Source of the DNA: Neospora caninum Liverpool
Taxonomy: Eukaryota; Apicomplexa; Conoidasida; Eucoccidiorida; Sarcocystidae
NCBI RefSeq assembly: GCF_000208865.1
Contig: NC_018388.1
Span: 186,001 to 250,000, forward strand
DNA length: 64,000 nucleotides
Reading direction: 5' to 3'
The position numbers and the translations under genes are program-made. Under the pieces are notes generated by a model. It had not been told where the DNA came from and did not search any database. It worked only from the letters and a program-made list of their open reading frames with translations. Numbering within the stretch: position 1 is the stretch's first letter; every line of letters starts with the position of its first letter. Of this stretch, positions 1-9,586 are shown one piece after another.

Positions 1-40
1 ATCTATCTATCTATCTATCTATATATATATATATATATAT
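1..40. repeat. ATCT/AT microsatellite
   Basis: Five ATCT units run directly into about ten AT units at the window edge. This is a simple-sequence repeat of the kind that recurs throughout the window between genes. Confidence 0.95.
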
Positions 41-90
41 GTACATAACTAGGGATGTACAGATACTGTTATAGGTATAGATAGGTGTAG

Positions 91-645
91 GTGGTTTGTG
101 AAGTGTGCCGTTTGGTTTCTGCCTCGATCAATGTCTCTGTCCGAGCGAGTGCGTGTTCGCAGTTTTCTGTTCTCGCTTCCTTTCTGTCTGTATGTAGACA
201 CCCGCGAGTTCGGCTTTCGCCAGGATCGACAGATCGAGTGGCGAGAAGAGTGCATGAGGCGCCAGCGGGTTTCCTGCCGCCTGCCGAAGTAGCGACTGCC
301 GGCCGTGCTTCCGCTTTGGGCTGGAAGGCTGCAAGGACTCTGCCTGCGACAAACGGAGGGGAGAGAGAGACGGGGCGGAGACAGCCGGAAGAAGGCGGGT
401 GCGACGCGACCGACGCAGAAGGGAAAGATGCCGGCGAGCAGACGGGGCCGGGGGCGAGGCGCGTTCGCTTGGGGGAAGACCGCTCGGCCGCCGCACAGAG
501 AGAGGAGTGGGAAGACGCTGGCGGAAACGAAGACGAGACGCCTGGGAAGCGCGCGCGCCCCGTCAAACGACGTAAGGGCTGCGGCCGAAAAGGCGCGTGT
601 CGCGGGAGAGAGAGCCCCGAAGCAGATCGCAGAAAACGAGGGTAG
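91..645 (+). other. Candidate upstream coding exon (low-complexity, basic/acidic)
   Basis: One forward frame stays open across this interval. From about 280 it reads as typical coccidian low-complexity coding sequence, rich in Glu, Gly, Arg and Asp, with a lysine/arginine cluster (KRARPVKRRKG) near 547-580 that could act as a nuclear localisation signal. It lies just upstream of the exonuclease exons on the same strand, so it may be an earlier exon of that gene. I could not find a donor whose phase matches the acceptor at 966, and a strong-looking donor (GTGAGT) at 867 joins in phase only to a frame I do not recognise. It may equally be untranslated sequence. Confidence 0.3.
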
Positions 646-966
646 CTCAAAACATGGAAACGGAAAACGGGGGCGATCGCCCCCAGTGCATGCATGGGAA
701 TGGTCTGCGTGTCTCTGGTCTCGATATCGTCGCAGGAGAGATGCGTCGCGAGCAGTGTCGACGTTTTTCGTCCCTCTCTGTTTCGGCTGTCGGCCGATCT
801 GCAGCTGGAGGTGTATCTGTTTCTCCGCGTCGGTCACATGCTGCGTCGTCGAGCCGATCGACTTCTGTGAGTGTTTCCCTCTGGCACGCGAGCGATGAGT
901 CTGTACACCCGCCGTGTGGGGCGACCCGTCCCTCCGTCGCCGCTCCTCTTTCCTTTCTCTGTGCAG

Positions 967-1543
967 GCTTCCCGAGTCTCCAGGAGATGTGTCGACAGGT
1001 GCTGCATGCGGACTTGGATAAAGCCGAGCAGCGATCGAACTGGAACATGCGCCCTCTGACGGTCTCTCAGACCCGCTACGCAGCCTTGGACGCGTATGTC
1101 CTCATTCTGCTCGAGGCCGCTCTGAGGCGCCACGGATGGGTACCCGAGAACATCCTCGGCGGCCTCGGGGAATTCAGCGCGCTCGCCTTCCGTAAGTCAA
1201 CCGTCTCATACGTGAAGAACGTGTTGTGCCGCACGTCGTCATTGTTAGATCCACGCAGGATACCTCCACATCTCTCCAAATACACATGTGCATGCACGTC
1301 TATATCCGGAACTTCTCGTAGGTGCCTCCCGCCCTTTTTCCCTGTTTTTTCTCTCCCAAGAGGGCGTCGGAATGCGCGGTGTGGGACGGAGCGGCTCTCC
1401 CGAGTATTTGGGTTCTCTGTCTCTTCCCTTCTCTAAGTGCAGGTGGACGGCCGGCGGATTTTCAGATCCACTACCAGAAGAACGCGAGTATGCAGGCGTC
1501 CAAGGTCGAGGCAGCCGAAAGACGGGAGTTCAGATGGCGGTGA
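967..1543 (+). CDS. DEDDy 3'-5' exonuclease domain protein, last two exons (5' part outside or unresolved)
   Basis: Two exons, 967-1191 and 1443-1543, are bounded by a pyrimidine-rich acceptor ending at 966, a GTAAGT donor at 1192 and an acceptor ending at 1442. They join in frame (phase 1) and end at TGA 1541-1543. The first exon encodes the C-terminal third of an RNase D/WRN-type exonuclease domain: a helix starting FPSLQEMC, then RPLTVSQTRYAALDAYVL, which carries the ExoIII motif Y-x3-D (YAALD) that supplies the catalytic Tyr and the last metal-binding Asp of DEDDy enzymes. Motifs I and II (DxE and NxxxD) must lie in earlier exons that I did not identify. The second exon adds a short basic tail ending RWR. 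The family removes nucleotides from RNA or DNA 3' ends; the substrate cannot be inferred here. Confidence 0.75.
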
Positions 1544-1642
1544 CGGTGGCCACGTCGCCCTCGCGCGGCCGGGCGGCGATTTGATGGGGCTCTGCGAAAT
1601 CGGTTCGCCGATGGAGATTGACAAATCGAGAGGCGTATGGCA

Positions 1643-1660
1643 GTGTGTGTGTGTGTGTGT
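1643..1660. repeat. (GT)9 microsatellite
   Basis: Nine consecutive GT units about 100 bp after the stop codon of the exonuclease gene, probably within its 3' UTR. Confidence 0.9.
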
Positions 1661-2081
1661 CAGCGACTGCGTCACTGAGGACTGTGGATAACTATTGTGG
1701 AAATAGAACCAACTGAACACGCTGTATATTAACATAGCAGGGACAATCGTGGTAATCGTTCGCTTGCAGGCACCCTCCGATCGGGAAACCGTCGAGTCAC
1801 GAACCCAGGGAACACATGCTGACGTCCCGGCACAAAACGGATTTAGCCCAATACACGTAGCCGCTCAGTATCGCGTGCTGGCGCTGAGCGGGATCCGTCC
1901 GCCGCGTGGACTCCGGGGCCGGTATCTCAGGGCCTTGTCAGCCGAGTAGGCACAAGGTTAAACAGAGCTCCTTCCGTGCGGGGCGCCTAGAACAGATGTC
2001 TTCTTTTCGCATCGAGTTCGAGGCGCCACAGAAGGAAACAACTCAGTTTAGGCGGAAGAACTCTGACGGAAATCCACCTTC

Positions 2082-2110
2082 GAGCGCACCGGCGACGCGC
2101 CGGTGCGCTC
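2082..2110. other. Perfect 13-bp GC-rich hairpin
   Basis: The arms GAGCGCACCGGCG and CGCCGGTGCGCTC are exact reverse complements separated by only three bases (ACG). The structure is about 540 bp beyond the exonuclease stop codon in otherwise featureless DNA. Its role is unknown; transcript 3'-end structure or a structured RNA are possibilities. Confidence 0.8.
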
Positions 2111-4293
2111 TACGAACGCTGTGCCTCGCAATCGCCGTGAGTCCGAGGTCAGAGACCGCAGGTGATATTCAACCTAAAGGGGCGAACAGACGGAAGAATG
2201 CTTGAGTCTTCTGGAACGCCGCGAAAGTGCTGGCTGATGGGTTCTAACCGGTCCTCTGTGAAGATATTCCTTCGCGTCGTGCATGCATCGCCTCCAGTTG
2301 TGTTTGGTTCGCTGGTGATCTAGGAGTCACGTTATCTGAGAGCAGACACTGCTGTCTCACGGAATACTTCCCAAGGGTGCTCGCATGAGGCCGGTGTTTG
2401 TGCCGTGCAGAAAAATGCCTGCAAACAAAGCTGAGCGAACCCGCCGTTTCCGCCTCAGCGGCTGCTTCTGACCTGTAGACGGACCCCTGGTCGCATGCCG
2501 CCAGTCCCCGCAAACCGAATTTGGGAGTAACACGACAGCGTTGGAAAACCTCACGGTCGCTCTAAGGCACCAAACGCGATGGAAACGGGAACTGGCTTGC
2601 GCGTCTGCAATGTCTGAGGAACAGGAATAAGAGACGCAGTTTCTCGGGGAAGAATCGTGCAGCACTGTAGTGCCCTGGATCCTGGTCGACTACGCCAGGT
2701 GCGGTGTGCAAAAAAGTAATTTCTGAAACAGAAGTCTCGGCGTACAGAGACCGGGCGATGTGGGGGCTACGCAGCTCGGTCCAATCACTGCCCCGGTGGT
2801 ACTACAAATGGTGTCTGACAGCATCCTTTTGTGCAATGAGTGGCCGAACGCTGCGCATCAGTCCGCCAGTCCATCCTATCTTTGCCGACACTCCCCCCTT
2901 TTCCACGGGCATCTTTAGCTTTTGAGCTGGAAATCCACACATCCCTGTACATCCGAAGCGTCAACAATGCCGTTCACCTTCCTGTGATGTTCACGCCAAC
3001 AACGAATCAACCGAGTACACGCCCCGTTCCACGAAGATATTCCACATTACAACGTACAAAAACGTATTCGCATCTCCATTTCTACAGGAACTATGCGTAG
3101 CTGTCCATTAAACAGGCAAGCGGGTAAATACCTGTTGGCGGTCGTATTCGTATTTAAATGCTCGCACTCAGGGATATGAGGTCCTCGCTTCAAGCAGTTT
3201 TGTCGTGTCGGCTTACAGGTTTCCCTGGCAGTGGCTGCTTTGCTCTCGGGAGCACTCTCAGCCGTCAATAGCTGTCCAAACCTCAACAAGGCAGTTCAAA
3301 CCTATCAAAGGGCTGCATCTGTGTGCATAAAAGTTTTTTTTTTTTCATCGGGAGTCAGGCTCTTCCGGAAGGCCGATTATCGAGACTCGCTACACCCGGG
3401 GCATTCCACGAATTATAGAGCGCGAGAGAGGCAGGTGCGTCGTGCGCGGTCAATTTCATGCCTCTTTTTGTTTCCGTCCCGCTCACAAAAATCGGCGTGC
3501 ACCGCTGGCGTCCACTTTTGTGTCCATTCATGCCACTGGTTTGTAATGCGCAAGGCACCGCGCCTCCACTGGTGCATGGGCTCGGTTGAAGAGTGCGAAA
3601 GCTGTAGCTACTCTACCAACTGACCTCCGAGTCCACACGGAAATGGCGCCTCATTCCTATTCGAAGATCATGAAGAAAAACACAGGAGGGAATGGATGTG
3701 TGTGGTTAACATTTCCCAGCCGAGCCGGTGGCCAGCGCGATGACGGTAGCAGACCAGAAGGCCGGGAGGGGTGACCTTGGCAGGGGAACCCAGCAACTAA
3801 CCGATGTCTCACCTTTTGACTGAACAGAAATAGGCTTGGCAGAATAGTTCCAGTTTCGCTGGTTTACCGCGCGACGGCCAGGGGACTATCCACGTGCCGT
3901 GTCTAGTGCGCCGCCAGAGCCCGACTACAATCTGCAGCGGCGGCAGGTCCATCGATTTCGCCCGCGGCAGCGAGACACACGACTCTGAAACATCCATTCA
4001 AAAAGGAAGCAGGTATTTCGAAATGTACCAAGCGCCAATGGCAGTTTCACATGAGGAGTGCCGTAGAAGCCGGTTATATCATCGTCGGCCGTTCAAACCG
4101 CTCCGGAAGATTCCGGGCCCCTAGGTCTCATTCACACTTTCCGCGTCCTTTCTCCACAACCCCGACCTTGGCATACCTACACGCTTTCTTCACTCAGTTC
4201 AGGTAAATTCAGGTGAGCAGTAAGCACGTTCTTCGTTTTTTGCTGGTGACAAGCTCTTGCAAGGGGAAGGCAACATGACGGAGCTGTACTATC

Positions 4294-4365
4294 GGTTCCA
4301 TAGTGTAGTGGTTAGCACCCTGGACTTTGAATCCAGTAACCCGGGTTCGAGTCCCGGTGGGACCT
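4294..4365 (+). tRNA. tRNA-Gln (anticodon TTG)
   Basis: A complete 72-nt cloverleaf. The acceptor arms GGTTCCA and TGGGACC pair with one T-G wobble. The anticodon stem CTGGA/TCCAG encloses the loop CTTTGAA, giving anticodon TTG, which decodes CAA (Gln). The T arm contains the B-box consensus GGTTCGAGTCC, and the D arm carries the A box. There is no intron, and CCA is not encoded, as is normal for eukaryotic nuclear tRNA genes. A T5 run follows seven bases after the gene. It stands alone, with no other tRNA close by. Confidence 0.96.
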
Positions 4366-4371
4366 GTTGGA

Positions 4372-4376
4372 TTTTT
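4372..4376 (+). terminator. RNA polymerase III T-run terminator of tRNA-Gln
   Basis: TTTTT begins seven bases after the discriminator base of the tRNA, the usual position for Pol III termination. Confidence 0.8.
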
Positions 4377-4780
4377 GCTGAGCACGAAACTAGTGTTGTT
4401 GCGCTTATGCCCACGGCGTTCCATGCAGTTTTCTCACCCTAAAGCGACAGAGTCCACTGCGACTGCAATTTGAGATCCTAATAAAATCGTGTGGACAGGT
4501 ACGTGCTGTGCTCACTTGCTAGTTTCATTACATTACCACTCAAACAGGGACGAGCAAGGCTCGTGTAGCACAGCGTCCGTGTTTCTCTGCACTTGGCACA
4601 CACATCAAGCAAGATTGTGACGCAGCTGCTCACGGGTTTCGGAGATCCTCGTCTTCGACCCCGGGAGCGGTCTGTCGGCCTCGTCTGCACTGTGCACTTG
4701 CGGTTAGGTTTGTCCCAGTGGTACGTCGTTCTTTCGTCCTCCCTATTCCCGGCTGGACGACACTGGTGATTTATGCAGAA

Positions 4781-4989
4781 CTAGGAATACGACTTCTCGT
4801 TTAATTCAGTGGGGGGAATGTGTAACGTGGTTGGTTTGGACTTGCTTTCTTCCACGCGTTTCCAGCTAACCATCTTCACGTGCCCACCGTAGAAGGGTGT
4901 GTATCTTGGCAGCTCACAGCCGTGGGAATCTAATTGCAACTGATTTGGACTGACACGCGATTCCGAATCGTATGGATCTCGATCCGGAC
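4781..4989 (-). CDS. Orphan terminal exon of an uncharacterised minus-strand gene
   Basis: Reading from an acceptor (CACCTAG, phase 1) at 4990 down to a TAG stop at 4781-4783 gives 68 residues of ordinary composition, beginning GPDRDPYDSESRVSPNQLQ and ending TELNEKSYS. The even use of polar, aromatic and charged residues differs from the random frames nearby, so I regard it as a real exon. The small secreted gene at 5616-6131 lies upstream on the same strand and could supply the 5' part, for example through the GTGAAT near its stop, but no donor matched the required phase convincingly. No domain is recognised. Confidence 0.4.
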
Positions 4990-5615
4990 CTAGGTGTGTG
5001 ATGGATGTACTCCTCGACATCGACAAAGCTTATACGGAAAACAGAGAGTCGAAGGTTCTTTGTACGAGCAGCGGCAGAGTATCCTTGCCAATACGGGGCT
5101 TACAAACCACAAAACCTGCCGCCCGCTCACAAGACACTATCGGAGAGTCGCGATGTTGAGGCAACAGTCCGTGATGCCCCTGTCATTGAACCCCTGCATT
5201 TCGTCCACGCTCTCTACTCTTCTTTTTCCCTTCCAACCCCAGACCGCCTCCATCTTTGGTCGACTCCCTCCAGCTCCACCGCACACTTGCCGAATCCTGC
5301 TGCGTTCGTAGCTCCTGTGCAAATGATATGCTCAGTTTGCGGCGAGATCTGCTCACGTCTTGTTCAGCACCTGGGCTTTTACGCCGCCTCCCTCTCCCTC
5401 GCCCCCCTTTTTGGCTGGGGAAACGAGTGCTTTGTAAACCACTGACGGGGATCTCGGACCTCGGCGGCCTGTAGTCGAGTTCCTGTCCGAATGAATCCGA
5501 AGCAACCACCCCCAAAAGACCATTCAAATCACAAAGATCAACTTGTGTCTCCACCTCCACAGGGGGTAGGAGAACGCACCTGGGTATGTGTATGTGCATC
5601 TGAATGGCCGCAAAT

Positions 5616-6131
5616 TCACGGGGACGCCCCTCTGCCGGATGGCCCCCTCTGCAATACCTCTTCCGCACGCGAAACGGTATCCTTCAGTGGCGTCAGATGG
5701 TCTGATGTTGCACCTTGCGTAGAGGCTGGGTCGGAATCTTGAAGCTCCGCGATCAGCCTTTTTAGGTCGACGAGGAGGCTCAAAAGCTTATCGAAGAGAC
5801 TTCGTCGCTGCTCGTTTGCCTTTTTAATGTCCTCCCCGTGCTTCCAGAGTTCTTTCCTGGAACTCCCTCCGAGATTTATAAAGTATATGCGCGTTTCATT
5901 CTCTTCGTCTATGGTGCTGATTTGTTGAATTAAGGTCTCCATGTCTGCGGCTGTATGTTGCGCCACGCCGATCTTGTCTTCTTTCGGCGGCGCCCCGCCA
6001 GCCCCACCCACCTTTCGTGAGAGTCCTGTGGAGACTGCCAAGCGGACGGCAGTAACATGCCTCTGTGGGACAACAACGACAGTTGTCACCAGGACATAAA
6101 AGAAAAACGAACGTATCGGGACTGAAGGCAT
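5616..6131 (-). CDS. Small secreted coiled-coil protein, function unknown
   Basis: An intronless frame of 171 residues. The first ATG is at 6131; the frame is open slightly further upstream but has no ATG there. Residues 8-24 form a hydrophobic core (FFFYVLVTTVVVV) after a short basic start, a good signal peptide or signal anchor. The mature part is predicted to be helical and charged, with Asp/Glu/Lys-rich stretches (EENETRIYF, KHGEDIKKANEQRRSLFDKLL) that suggest a coiled coil, and it has no cysteine-rich or catalytic motif. This is typical of lineage-specific secreted proteins of coccidians (dense granule, rhoptry or vacuolar), but the compartment cannot be read from the sequence. A splice to the orphan exon at 4781-4989 is possible. 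Confidence 0.6.
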   Translation of the reverse strand: MPSVPIRSFFFYVLVTTVVVVPQRHVTAVRLAVSTGLSRKVGGAGGAPPKEDKIGVAQHTAADMETLIQQISTIDEENETRIYFINLGGSSRKELWKHGEDIKKANEQRRSLFDKLLSLLVDLKRLIAELQDSDPASTQGATSDHLTPLKDTVSRAEEVLQRGPSGRGASP

Positions 6132-9100
6132 CGCTGATGACAAGTTGACAGACCACGGAGATGCCAGTGAGACACAACAGGCAGAAAGCTGCCGAATTTG
6201 GTTTCTTCACGTTCCTTGACCGAGGATTAAAGCTCACGGAATGCTCGAAAACGACGAAGAGTGCGAATAAGCTCGTGACTGTGCACGCTGCGACTGAATA
6301 GAGGTATTATTGCCAAAAAAAATGTACACGAAATCTTGACGGACCCCAGTGAAGACACGGGAGCTCACCGCACATGTGGTGGGCACCGTTCACACATGAC
6401 AGACAGCGAGAGCGAGCGCGCCAGTCCGGCGTTGCTGCAACGAGACGCCAACCTCCCGATCTTTTTTTGACCAGTCCTGGCTGTTATAACTAGATCAAAC
6501 GTGTGTGTGATAGCCGTTAGACGTGTGTGGTCGGCAATGGGGCCCCTCCACTCTGTTTGGAAGTTCATGAGTCTGTTCATTTGCAGCGCGTGTCCGCTAG
6601 CTCCTCTCAATGGCAGCAAAGAGTCTGGCTAGGCAGGTCGACGGGGCCCGTACAAATTTATTTTTCTTGCAGTCACTGCCGTGTTAATTGCAAACCGGGC
6701 GCAAAGCTGGCCACATGACAGCAATAGACCCCATTATCGTTCAGCAGTACTTGTAAATGTTGCCGATGTCCTTCACTCCTTGTCGTCTGGTTCCTGGTGG
6801 TTTGCGACACGTGCCTGCTGAGCCGTTTTGTGTTTGTGTGGTGCGAGTCGAGAGCTGGCTGTAGGATACTGAAATCCAACACGCTAAATGCAGCTGTCTG
6901 GCACTCCAATGGGCCGGTAATGTGCAGGACTCAAAAAGAACTTGTTGTTTGTATCTCATTACTGGAGCCATATTCAGTATCTTACGGGGCATTAGACCGA
7001 ACTTGCGGAACATAAATATATCTTGGATGAGTGTATATTAGCGGCTAAACGTTAATCAAACATGCGACTTTTGGGTCTGCTGTGAAATCTATTGGGAAGA
7101 AGAGGGTTGGCAGTACTACCGGAAGTCCCGTACTTATACAGGCCCGACAGCAGCGGCTAAACCATGGGAAACTCGAGTTCAACTCGTGGTATATACTCCA
7201 CAGAAAAAGCTTGTAAATAACTGTGTCTCGGATATTACCAGTCCCAGTACGAACAATTCTAGCATCTGAGTATTACTTTCGCTCGCTTAGAAGAGATTTC
7301 AAGAAGTATTCAGCCTGCGTCACTACCACAGACCGCAGGCGGGAGCCTTCCCCTACGAAACAAAACGCGGTCAAGGAAAAGCAATTAGATAACAATTCGT
7401 GTACTAACACTCCACAGTAAATGTTAAGAGAGCTGGAGTGTGACTGGGGGGGGGTGAGGCTACAAGACGACTCTCCCGTTAAACAGACAACACCTGGCGG
7501 CGCACCTATGCGGAAAGCCAGAGGTATCGTCACAATTTTGAAAAGACGGAACGTGTTCGGGTGGTAGCAGTGCAACGAGAGGATCCTGGCCTTTCAAGAA
7601 CGGACCACGACTTGGCGCGTTTGCTCGTGCTACGACTTCGGTTTTGTCCTGCCTCGTGGAGGGAACAGTCCGCGATTGGGGTTGGTTTTTGCAGATAAAA
7701 CCGCACATCTCATTAGCCTTCTGTTGGTGTGCTGGGGTTGTCTGTGAGGCTGCTGGCGAGTCTCGTGTGTCAGGCTGTGTTGCGAACTGATGTCAATTCA
7801 CAGAACGGAGGGTTAACCCAGACGACGGCCACAGGAGACAACCCGTTGTAGTCACTCGAGCCCAGAGTACTGGAAACCATATCTGACGACGGGACAGCAG
7901 GACAGGAAGCTCTTTTGCAACACAAAACCGATTCCATTACCAAAGCTCGTCCGCGGGGTTGCTTTCGCGGTGCTGAGCATCGGGTATGTGGCCTCGCGCA
8001 CTGCTTGTGACACAGGTAAACGCCTTCGAGACAGATGCGATCGTTGTGGACTCTTTTGCGGTCTTGCCATTACTATAACTAAATCCCCGTTGCGCGATAC
8101 GTGGAATCACTTTCTGCGCGGAACGCAAACCCACAAGGGGCGCCGCGAGTGCTGAGGGGAGATCGTTTCTACTCACACAGCCTGCCTCTAAAGAAGGGAC
8201 TTCAAGTGCCATCACCTGTCTGTGCACCGGATTTTTGGCACCGAAAAGGACCTCTTTTCTTCTTGAGATGTGAAGGTCTTTGTGCCGGTGTGCACTGTCC
8301 CTGACCGAAGAGGGAAAGTGTGCCCGCGAGGCGTGCTCACCGTCGCTGACCCGAAGAGAGGCCCATCAACGGGCCGTACGATGGAGCGTGGACTATCTCG
8401 AATGAAACAATGCGCTCTACCGCTAGTCTATGTCTCTGGCGTACCTTTTACCTACAGGTGTGTGCACGTAACAAACCTCCAGGGAAAGAACTTGATAATC
8501 CGTTCGAGTTCTCCGTGGTAAACTCAGTCACCGAATGGTGGAAAGAGCATTTATACGTTATGCAGTGTCATCGGGGATAATCCCTCCATTTAGCATGCAT
8601 TCACAGATACGACCAGTCAGCGAGTGATGCCTATTGCAACGGGGACAGGAAGGAGGCGAGCCTCCCCCATGGGAGTTGATTACAAGAGTACATTCCGAGC
8701 GTGGGAGCAAGCTTTGTATCCCAGTCCTTCTTCACTCTCATTCCCGCCGTCCGCGCCCTTCCTTTCTGTGTGTTTTGACCCTCACAGCCTTTTGCCAGCG
8801 GCGCACCGTGTCTTGAGAAGAACCGACAGTTCGCTCGACGCGAGTCTCCCCTGGCTTCCTTCAGACAGCAGTGTGGTCCAGTAATGATGATACTATACAC
8901 CTGACACCTAGTCGGGACTTGGTCTTTGTTTGGAAGCGCGTTCTCCGGTTCCACAGTCGGTGGAAGTCACGGTGAAGAGAAGAGGCACGAGTTGGTTTCG
9001 AGTACAGAGTGGGCGCCTCCTCATACGGGTCCACTCCCAGCACGACTCACGAGTTTGCAGTCCGTTCACCAGCACTTCGCCTTTTCCCCACAAGAAAAAA

Positions 9101-9303
9101 CGGAGCAAGCGCATGTGTAGCGCTTGTACGCATGTACACATAAATAGATATCCCAGATGTACCATTCTTGTGATCTCGCGCACTCTCCGCGACCGTGAGT
9201 AACCGTGAAACACCTAAACCGCAGACTTGGGATTCGGTAGAGCAGGCACGGTTGAGTCTCGCCTTCTTCCGGCGTTCTGGGGGTGAGATTGAGGGGGGTG
9301 ATT
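6132..9303. other. Gene-poor stretch upstream of RPS10
   Basis: No gene can be supported. The best-looking segment is a minus-strand frame from ATG 8212 to a TAA at 7937 (91 residues) that ends next to a possible donor (TTTGGTAATGG). Its composition is not distinctive, so it is not called. AT-rich tracts around 7020-7250 show no recognisable feature. Confidence 0.5.
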
Positions 9304-9311
9304 CGCATGCG
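9304..9311. promoter_or_regulatory. YGCATGCR motif upstream of RPS10
   Basis: CGCATGCG, a palindrome, lies 276 bp upstream of the RPS10 start codon. It matches the [T/C]GCATGC[A/G] word reported to be enriched upstream of Toxoplasma ribosomal protein genes. GCATGC is common in this genome, so a single match is weak evidence on its own. Confidence 0.4.
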
Positions 9312-9586
9312 AGAGAGTGGGGCTGTTCCACTAGTGCTCGACGCGCGTTTTTTCTCCGCAGCGTGCCGGAGATATCCCCGCGGCTTTTCTTCGAACCGCG
9401 GGGGTCTCTCTGACGTTGGGTTTCTTCCTGGCCTCTGTCTGGCGTTTACTTGCGAAAATGGCAGTTTCTTTGGTGTGAGAACTTGCTCATTCCCCTCGAC
9501 TCGTATTTTCTGCCGGTGCTGCTTCTCTCTGGAGGGAATCTGAGCAGGAGAGTCCATCGCTGATTTCTTTCCCCCCGCCCGACAAG

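Larger units (their letters stand above)
1544..4293. other. Gene-free stretch downstream of the exonuclease gene
   Basis: No reading frame with coding character is evident on either strand. It holds a (GT)9 run at 1643-1660, the perfect hairpin at 2082-2110 and a T-run near 3340-3350. The first part presumably includes the exonuclease 3' UTR. Confidence 0.55.

Noticed and set aside
4209..4424. Minus-strand frame across the tRNA-Gln gene
   Set aside because: It is the antisense of a perfect tRNA; the peptide has no coding character.
7020..7250. AT-rich sequence that might be a nuclear copy of mitochondrial DNA
   Set aside because: Such insertions are common in these genomes, but I could not recognise any cytochrome or rRNA segment. 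A search against the mitochondrial genome would decide.
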